Assembly: GCF_900637865.1 (NCBI RefSeq)
Contig: NZ_LR134420.1
Location: 1-64,000 of the forward strand
Origin: Legionella adelaidensis
Lineage (GTDB): Bacteria; Pseudomonadota; Gammaproteobacteria; Legionellales; Legionellaceae
Direction of reading: 5' to 3'
Length of the DNA: 64,000 bases
Both the position numbers and the translations under genes were made by a program. Shown here piece by piece: positions 55,906 through 64,000 of the stretch. Below the pieces are notes generated by a model. It made no database searches. It saw only the letters and a list, made by a program, of their open reading frames with translations, and was not told where the DNA came from. Each line of letters begins with the position of its first letter. Positions within the stretch are counted from its first letter, which is position 1.

Positions 55906-56781
55906 ATGGAGTCTTTTTCAACTATTGAAAAAAAGCTTTTACATTATACAGGTAAAGCGATTGCTGATTTTAATATGATCCAAAAAGGCGATCGGGTAAT
56001 GGTTTGTTTATCCGGCGGTAAAGATTCCTTCACCCTTTTAACCTTATTAAATTTATTGCGTAAACGCTCCAATAATAAATTTGAATTATTTTCCTTTACA
56101 CTCGACCAGGCCCAGCCGGGATGGAATGACCAGCAATTAAAAGCGTGGTTAGAAGAAAGGAAAATCCCTCATATCGTTTTAACCCGCGATACCTACTCCA
56201 TTGTCAAAGAAAAAGTTCCCGAAGGGAAAACGTATTGTTCGCTGTGTTCACGTTTACGTAGGGGTATTATTTATCGCTATGCAGAAGAACAGGGGTTTAC
56301 CAAAATTGCACTGGGGCACCACCGTGACGATCTTATTCGTACTTTAATGATGTCCATTTTATATAATGGCGACATACGTTCAATGCCTCCAAAATTATTA
56401 AGTGACAATAAAAAACATATAGTTATTCGTCCTATGTGTTATGTACAAGAAAAAGACATTATCGATTATGCCAAAGAATTGAATTTCCCCATTATTCCTT
56501 GCAACTTATGCGGTTCACAAGAAAATTTAGCCCGAAAAAAAGTAGGTAAATGGATTGATATGCTGGCAGAAGAAAACCCTAAGGTGCCGAGTAACATACT
56601 ACATGCCCTGCAAAGCATTAAACCAAGTCAATTAATGGATCAAAATTTTTGGCCATTTAGAACCTTAGAGAATGAGCTACCGAGCCACGATCGTAAGGGA
56701 GCGGAAATCTTTTTAGATGCGGACTGTGATGGAGTAGAAAACTCTCTAGATGCAGACAGTCAAGAAGTAGGAATTTTTTGA
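55906..56781 (+). CDS. ttcA: tRNA 2-thiocytidine(32) synthetase TtcA
   Basis: A 291-aa PP-loop ATPase that thiolates C32 of tRNA through an iron-sulfur cluster. The PP-loop is [13 protein letters not shown] (about residues 33-45). Cluster cysteines are in [11 protein letters not shown] and in PCNLCGS, and [19 protein letters not shown] is family-typical. The ATG at 55906 is preferred to an upstream TTG at 55885. It stands between the palindrome and the SulP gene. Confidence 0.95.
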   Translation: MESFSTIEKKLLHYTGKAIADFNMIQKGDRVMVCLSGGKDSFTLLTLLNLLRKRSNNKFELFSFTLDQAQPGWNDQQLKAWLEERKIPHIVLTRDTYSIVKEKVPEGKTYCSLCSRLRRGIIYRYAEEQGFTKIALGHHRDDLIRTLMMSILYNGDIRSMPPKLLSDNKKHIVIRPMCYVQEKDIIDYAKELNFPIIPCNLCGSQENLARKKVGKWIDMLAEENPKVPSNILHALQSIKPSQLMDQNFWPFRTLENELPSHDRKGAEIFLDADCDGVENSLDADSQEVGIF

Positions 56782-56978
56782 TAAGCGCACTACCAACTAT
56801 CAATCCTGCTTCTTTACAATTTTCGCGCGGATAAACCCTATTTCCGCTTCTTTACGGTCGCTGCGCGGACAAAACCATCAAAATATGCACATTTTTTGTT
56901 AAAAAATAGCATTAGCTTCTTAACAAATTCTTTACAATACGTTAAGATGTCGTGGTGTTTAACAAGTAGCTTAGAACA

Positions 56979-59315
56979 ATGACCGAATCCATACTCACAA
57001 ATTTGCGTAAACTACGCGTTTATAGAAAGCGAAGTTTTAAATTTGATTTTATTGCCGCTATAGTAGTTTTCCTAGTCGCCATCCCTCTGTGTTTAGGTAT
57101 TGCCTTAGCCTCTGGTGCCCCTCTTTTCTCGGGTATTTTAAGTGGAATAATCGGCGGCATAATTATTGGCTCTCTTAGTGGCTCACAAGTAAGTGTAAGT
57201 GGCCCCGCCGCAGGAATGGCTGCTGTTGTTTTAGGTGCTATTACACAGCTCGGTGATTTTCAAATTTTTCTTCTGGCCGTTGCCATAGCCGGCTTACTGC
57301 AAATCCTTATGGGCACATTACGTGCTGGATTTATTGCTGATTATATTCCTTCCAACGTTATCCAAGGGTTATTATGTGCAATCGGTATATTATTAATACT
57401 TAAACAACTTCCTTTGGCATTTACCCTTTCCTCTGATTTAACTGAGCTTAAAGGCCACTTATTAGACACAACCGAGGGCTTTAGTTTAAAACCTTTATAT
57501 GAGCTTTCTTTCCATATTAATAGTGGTGCTGTGCTCATTTCGTTAACCTCATTTGCATTATTAATCTTTTTTGATAAAACACGGATTACATGGTTAAAAG
57601 CTATTCCTGGTCCCATAGTGGTAGTAATACTTGGTATCTTATTGAATGAATTATTTTTATTCTATGATTCGTATCTAGCCCAGCATAGCCCCCAATTAGT
57701 AAATATCCCCAAACAAGAACGCATGATCGATTTCTTTGCCCAAATGCAATTACCTAATTGGTCAGCCTGGTCTAATCCTAAAGTATATTTTTACGCCCTG
57801 GTTATCGCAATTGTTGCTTCTTTGGAAACCTTATTAAACGTTAAAGCAGGGGAAAAGCTGGATCGTAAAAGACGTTACACTTCCAAAGACAGGGAACTAT
57901 TTGCGCAAGGGATCGGTAATATGGTAGCGGGGCTAATTGGCGGGATTCCCGTAACCTCCGTAGTAGTAAGAACTTCGGTTAATATCCAGGCGGGTTCTAA
58001 AACAAAAATGTCTACTATATTGCATGGCATATTTATCTTATTAGCGGTAATGTTATTACCAGACATGCTTAATCGCATTCCATTGTGCTCTTTAGCAGCT
58101 ATTTTAATTTATACTGGTTACAAATTAACCAAGCCAGCAATTTATACCCAAATTTACAAACAAGGTTGGGACAGGTTTATTCCTTTTATTGCTACATTAA
58201 TCAGTATTGTTGCTTTAAACTTATTGGTCGGCATTCTTATCGGATTAATCGTTAGCTTATTTTTTATTTTCAAAGCACATAGTCAAGTGCGCATTGATAT
58301 TATTAAAGAAATATACCCCAATGGAATAACTAATCGTTTGATTCTGCCTCAGCAAACTACCTTTTTAAATAAAGCTTCATTGGTTGCCGAATTAGACTCT
58401 ATCCCCAAGAATTCGCAATTAATTATCGACGCACGTTATTCAGATTTTATTGACAAAGAAATAGTAGAACTTATTAAAGAGTTTCAAAGTGAACAGGCGC
58501 CTCTTAAGCAAATTTCTTTAAACCTTATGGGTTTTAAAGATTATTATAATATTCACAATTATATTGATTTTATTACCGTTACCACTTATGACGTGCAAGC
58601 TAATCTCCAACCCTCCCGGGTTTTGAATATTTTACGTGAAGGAAACCATCGATTTCTTAAAGATAGACGTATTCACCGCAGCTTAAAAATTGATATTAAA
58701 CATACAGCTTCCACGCAACACCCTATTGCTGTAGTGCTCGCATGTATTGATTCCCGCGTTCCTGTAGAAACTATCTTTGACATGACTTTCGGCGATTTAT
58801 TCTGCGTACGTGTCGGCGGTAATGTGGTAAATGATGATGTATTAGCTAGTATTGAATACGCTTGTAGTGTAGTAGGTGCAAAACTCATTGTTGTTTTGGG
58901 GCATACGCACTGCGGAGCTATTCAAGCAGCTTGTGATGATGTAGAAAAAGGCCACATTACGCAATTGTTAGCGAAAATAAAACCTGCAATCGCCGCAGAA
59001 AAAGAAACCGAGGTAAATCGCAATAGCCAAAATACCCCTTTTGTAAATAAAGTTATTAAATTAAATGTAGGTCATACCCTACACGATATTTACAAAAAAA
59101 GTACCATTCTTCGTGAAATGACCGAAAATGACGAAATCGGGATGGTAGGAGCAGTTTATGACGTAAATACCGGTAAAGTTAACTTTAGAAATTTTGGCCC
59201 GGAGGTTCAACAATTTGATCCCCATGCCACTGAATTGGCCGAAAAACTAAGCACCCTCATAAGCGACGCCCACGCCGATGAAATGCATAAAGAACTCCAG
59301 TTAGAAATTCCTTAA
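56979..59315 (+). CDS. SulP-family anion transporter fused to beta-carbonic anhydrase
   Basis: A 778-aa fusion. Residues 1 to about 435 form a SulP transporter of 12-14 helices (VFLVAIPLCLGIALASGAPLFSGILSG, GSQVSVSGPAAGMAAVVLG). A short STAS-like cytosolic region follows. Residues from about 550 carry a beta-carbonic anhydrase with zinc ligands C589 in CIDSR and H642 and C645 in HTHC. The pairing suggests bicarbonate transport coupled to interconversion with CO2; such fusions exist in other proteobacteria. The substrate could also be sulfate. Confidence 0.94.
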   Translation: MTESILTNLRKLRVYRKRSFKFDFIAAIVVFLVAIPLCLGIALASGAPLFSGILSGIIGGIIIGSLSGSQVSVSGPAAGMAAVVLGAITQLGDFQIFLLAVAIAGLLQILMGTLRAGFIADYIPSNVIQGLLCAIGILLILKQLPLAFTLSSDLTELKGHLLDTTEGFSLKPLYELSFHINSGAVLISLTSFALLIFFDKTRITWLKAIPGPIVVVILGILLNELFLFYDSYLAQHSPQLVNIPKQERMIDFFAQMQLPNWSAWSNPKVYFYALVIAIVASLETLLNVKAGEKLDRKRRYTSKDRELFAQGIGNMVAGLIGGIPVTSVVVRTSVNIQAGSKTKMSTILHGIFILLAVMLLPDMLNRIPLCSLAAILIYTGYKLTKPAIYTQIYKQGWDRFIPFIATLISIVALNLLVGILIGLIVSLFFIFKAHSQVRIDIIKEIYPNGITNRLILPQQTTFLNKASLVAELDSIPKNSQLIIDARYSDFIDKEIVELIKEFQSEQAPLKQISLNLMGFKDYYNIHNYIDFITVTTYDVQANLQPSRVLNILREGNHRFLKDRRIHRSLKIDIKHTASTQHPIAVVLACIDSRVPVETIFDMTFGDLFCVRVGGNVVNDDVLASIEYACSVVGAKLIVVLGHTHCGAIQAACDDVEKGHITQLLAKIKPAIAAEKETEVNRNSQNTPFVNKVIKLNVGHTLHDIYKKSTILREMTENDEIGMVGAVYDVNTGKVNFRNFGPEVQQFDPHATELAEKLSTLISDAHADEMHKELQLEIP

Positions 59316-59354
59316 GATAGCGCTTGGACTTAATGCCTGTTTTAAGTGTAATTC

Positions 59355-59392
59355 TTGCCTACGCTGGTTGAGCCGACAGGCCCAACCAGCGC
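59355..59392. repeat. Degenerate palindrome of the GTAGGTTG family, terminator-like
   Basis: ACGCTGGTTG and CCAACCAGCG flank an 11-nt loop with the internal AGCCGACAGGC typical of the dispersed palindromes. TTTTTACTTTG follows, so it may also terminate the SulP gene. A half-element CTTTGGCACCAACCTAT follows it at about 59411-59427. Confidence 0.6.
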
Positions 59393-59440
59393 TATTTTTA
59401 CTTTGCTACCCTTTGGCACCAACCTATAAAAGTAGTTAGT

Positions 59441-60964
59441 CTACTTCATGCGTTTGAATACTTCATAAGTGTATCCGCTACCTTCATGGGTACTAAAAGT
59501 TTTCACAAGTTGGTACTTATCATCTTTTAATAAAAACGGTTGTATACACGCATCTGCAGGGGCATAAGTGGTCTGTTTTTCACGTAGTGACGTTAAAATA
59601 ATAATCTGGGGCGATTCTTTCAGCGTTTTTTTACAGAAATTTTCTATTCTTTGAGCCGATCTATCCATTCCCATCGTGAGGTTATTTAAACAGTAGGAAT
59701 CAATAATTTTTAGAGAGCTTTTATAGGGGATTAAACCTGTATCTCCAAGAACTACCGTTGCGTTTTTCTCTACATTATTATTTAACCAATCCACAACTTG
59801 TAAGCGAAGATTTTCCCCTTTTTGCGGATCTATAGTAAAAAATCGGTATTCATTTAGTTTCATGCCAGGAATAAAAAATAAAGCTAGCAGAACACTGGCC
59901 AACCAGATAAAAGAAGTTTTTTCATAACTTGCCAAATAGCGGCGAAAATAAAAACGAATTCCGAGTAATACTAAAGGTAGCAGCAATATGTATACAGGTA
60001 GAAAAAGTCGCGTATAGAAAGCGACTATTGGATCGGCACCTATTAATAAAACACCGTAAACAACACTTGGTATCCAAAGAAAATAATGCTTTCGGCTGTG
60101 GTTTTTGATTTCTTGCACTATCGCGGGGAAAATTAATAGAAATAAAGGGTAGATTAAAATCAGATAGTCCTTATCAAGGGACAACTCAGTAAAACTTGAT
60201 AACCCTTTACAGGATACGGAGTTAGGGAATAAATGACCGAAATAAGTCCATCTCCAAATAAAATAAGGAGCAAATATAAAAATAAAGCTAGCAATAAAAT
60301 ACAGTAAATTACGGTAAAAAACAGGTGCTGTGCGTGGCTTGTCCATCCACATCAAAACAAGGAATAACGCTACAAAACCAGGCATTTCTGGTCTAGTCAT
60401 AGCGCCTAGGCCGAGTAAAATGCCGGCCATAATCCAATAAACTTTTACTAAAGGCCCTCTTTTCTGCGGATAAGCCAAATGCCCGAGACCTTTTAAAATA
60501 AAATAAACACTAAAACAAAAAATCGACTGATACACCGTCGTTTCAAACCCACTAACGCTCCAAATAATTTGCCCTTTATAAAACAACATCCAAAAAGACG
60601 GGATAAGGGCTATGAGCGGGGTAAACCACAGACGTGAAATAAGATAAATTCCAATAAACGTAATGAAAAGTCCAACAGCTCCCGCTATTTTTAAGACAAA
60701 AACAGGGTTTAATCCCATCTGAATGGCAAACTTACCTAATGCTAAAAATATAAAACTTGTGTAGCCTTCCACCGGTGGCTCGTTTATATTCCAAACCAAT
60801 CCATAACCTTCACTCCAATTACGGGCATACCGCAAAGGAATATACATATCATCAACGGTAAACGGCCATATAGCGATAAGTTGTAAAACAAACAAGTATA
60901 TAAACAGAAAGCATAAGAACGCGGCGATACTAATTTTTTTAAAAGTTAGCCTGTCTTTTATCAT
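59441..60964 (-). CDS. GT-C-type glycosyltransferase, AftB/arabinosyltransferase-like
   Basis: A 507-aa inner-membrane protein with about ten helices and a C-terminal soluble part. The first extracytosolic loop has the GT-C diacid DD (38-39 in TVDDMYIPLRYARNW), followed by GYGLVWNINEPPVEGYTS. This DDxYIxLRYAxN...VEGYT pattern is that of the polyprenyl-phosphate-sugar-using AftB-like/PMT-like family. The start is ATG 60964, overlapping the upstream prenyltransferase stop (ATGA). Donor and acceptor are not known from sequence; context points to a polyprenyl-phosphoryl pentose. Confidence 0.75.
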   Translation of the reverse strand: MIKDRLTFKKISIAAFLCFLFIYLFVLQLIAIWPFTVDDMYIPLRYARNWSEGYGLVWNINEPPVEGYTSFIFLALGKFAIQMGLNPVFVLKIAGAVGLFITFIGIYLISRLWFTPLIALIPSFWMLFYKGQIIWSVSGFETTVYQSIFCFSVYFILKGLGHLAYPQKRGPLVKVYWIMAGILLGLGAMTRPEMPGFVALFLVLMWMDKPRTAPVFYRNLLYFIASFIFIFAPYFIWRWTYFGHLFPNSVSCKGLSSFTELSLDKDYLILIYPLFLLIFPAIVQEIKNHSRKHYFLWIPSVVYGVLLIGADPIVAFYTRLFLPVYILLLPLVLLGIRFYFRRYLASYEKTSFIWLASVLLALFFIPGMKLNEYRFFTIDPQKGENLRLQVVDWLNNNVEKNATVVLGDTGLIPYKSSLKIIDSYCLNNLTMGMDRSAQRIENFCKKTLKESPQIIILTSLREKQTTYAPADACIQPFLLKDDKYQLVKTFSTHEGSGYTYEVFKRMK

Positions 60965-61809
60965 TGAATAAGGGCCAGGAAAGTAAGAACAAAGAAACAA
61001 ATAAAATTAAATACCGATAAATAATCCGAAAAAAACAAGGCAATGGGATCATCTTTTTTGCGATCTTTGCTTGTCAGTTTGGTAAAACGGTACAAACCAA
61101 AAGCTGCGAATGGGATAGTCAATATAAAATAAAAAGACCAATTACGAACAAAGTAAATATAAAATACGTACCCAAATAAACATAAATAGCCAGTGCTAAA
61201 TAACAGAAAATTTAAAAGACGCGGATGGTATTTTTTTAACACAGCTCGCCTTTCATTGACTTTCAAAAGCTGTAATTCTAAACGTCGTTTGCTTAAAGCA
61301 ATAAATAAGCTTAATAAAGTAGCGGTAAGTGTCAACCACCAGGTAATGGGCAAGCCGATGCCAATGGTGCCCGCAAGAATACGCAACATAAAACCGCTCG
61401 CTATACACAAAACATCTAGAACCGGCACATTTCTAAGAAAATAGTTATAAGCAAAATTTATAAGTAAATAGATTGCCAATATACCTACCATTTTAAATGA
61501 AACTAAAAATGCCAGGCCCATTCCTACGATTAAAAGAAAGAAAAAACTTCCTACGGCAAAAGGAATGGAAACTAAACCGCTTGCTAAGGGACGTTTATTT
61601 TTACGGGGATGTAACTGATCTTCAGCAATGTCTTTTAAATCATTATAAATATATACAGCACTGGCAATTAAATTAAATGCCAGGGCAGCGACTATAGCCC
61701 GCGGCCAAAAAAAAGATTGATTAGAATAAATAACTCCCAGGAGAACAAAAATTGCTTTTGTCCAATGTGACACTCGCAACAATAAATAGAATTTTTTTAT
61801 TGAATCCAT
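60961..61809 (-). CDS. UbiA-family prenyltransferase, decaprenyl-phosphate phosphoribosyltransferase-like
   Basis: A 282-aa membrane prenyltransferase with about eight helices. The first Asp-rich motif is NDLKDIAEDQLHPRKNKRPLASG (56-78), whose HPxKxxRPLASG variant marks the DPPR synthase subgroup (mycobacterial UbiA, Rv3806c) rather than ubiquinone UbiA. LRVSHWTKAIFVLLGV at the start agrees with the subgroup. Predicted role: transfer of phosphoribose from PRPP to a polyprenyl phosphate. It precedes the GT-C gene with a 4-bp overlap, as ubiA precedes aftB in mycobacteria. Confidence 0.82.
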   Translation of the reverse strand: MDSIKKFYLLLRVSHWTKAIFVLLGVIYSNQSFFWPRAIVAALAFNLIASAVYIYNDLKDIAEDQLHPRKNKRPLASGLVSIPFAVGSFFFLLIVGMGLAFLVSFKMVGILAIYLLINFAYNYFLRNVPVLDVLCIASGFMLRILAGTIGIGLPITWWLTLTATLLSLFIALSKRRLELQLLKVNERRAVLKKYHPRLLNFLLFSTGYLCLFGYVFYIYFVRNWSFYFILTIPFAAFGLYRFTKLTSKDRKKDDPIALFFSDYLSVFNFICFFVLTFLALIQ

Positions 61810-61814
61810 TCCAC

Positions 61815-64000
<2,186 letters not shown>

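Overview
The window is AT-rich chromosomal DNA of a gammaproteobacterium. The gene content (PrpBCD methylcitrate cycle, AcnA, homogentisate dioxygenase, RpoS/NlpD/SurE block, HemJ, MnmC, TtcA, YggX, IbaG-MurA, a short GspC, DapD/DapE, fused SulP-carbonic anhydrase) and an F-box-like relic point to the Legionellales (Legionella/Coxiella/Aquicella-like). The lineage is inferred from memory of these families. Nothing in the window names the species.

Layout. 1-9,760: an open-ended unknown gene, tRNA-Thr(CGT), a small secreted protein, the minus-strand prpB-prpC-prpD operon, a PhzF protein, hemL-mnmC, an outer-membrane barrel protein and a rubredoxin. 9,760-24,600: terC-hemJ, pcnB-folK (no ATG/GTG start for pcnB), a universal stress protein, small secreted proteins, acnA-folD-cysZ, rlmJ, gloB, a HipBA toxin-antitoxin module with three evenly spaced operators, mltD and yciB. 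24,600-28,000: a QseB-type response-regulator gene cut in two by a 1,263-bp IS3-family element with a 3-bp GGG duplication, followed by an intact QseC-type kinase. 28,000-40,300: ruvC-ruvA-yebC, hmgA, the lipoprotein-surE-DedA-nlpD-rpoS block, NAD-malic enzyme, a chagasin-type inhibitor, a methyltransferase, a polysaccharide deacetylase, yggX and tRNA-Phe(GAA). 40,300-47,100: an accessory patch with an ISL3-family element, a secreted protein resembling permuted papain-like hydrolases plus a membrane protein, broken copies of both the IS and the hydrolase gene, an F-box-like fragment, BioY and an IS3 relic. 47,100-64,000: a Sel1 lipoprotein and gspC, a PLP sulfur-amino-acid enzyme, UDP-glucuronate epimerase, dapD-dapE, a dicarboxylate symporter, nagZ, ttcA, the SulP-carbonic anhydrase fusion, and an operon ibaG-murA-nif3-ubiA-like-glycosyltransferase.

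How the genes work together. PrpC, PrpD and PrpB, with AcnA, can run the methylcitrate cycle for propionyl-CoA. HmgA and malic enzyme also suggest growth on amino acids and organic acids. MltD, NlpD, NagZ, MurA and DapD/E serve murein synthesis and turnover. The UbiA-like prenyltransferase and its overlapping GT-C partner resemble the mycobacterial Rv3806c-AftB pair and may make and use a polyprenyl-phosphate pentose donor.

Several long perfect or near-perfect palindromes sit between genes (30,082-30,154; 31,498-31,617; 55,778-55,844). The first and third share arm sequence and a 17-nt loop and look like a dispersed repeat family. No CRISPR array, rRNA or replication origin was seen. Start codons were chosen from ribosome-binding sites and family N-termini.
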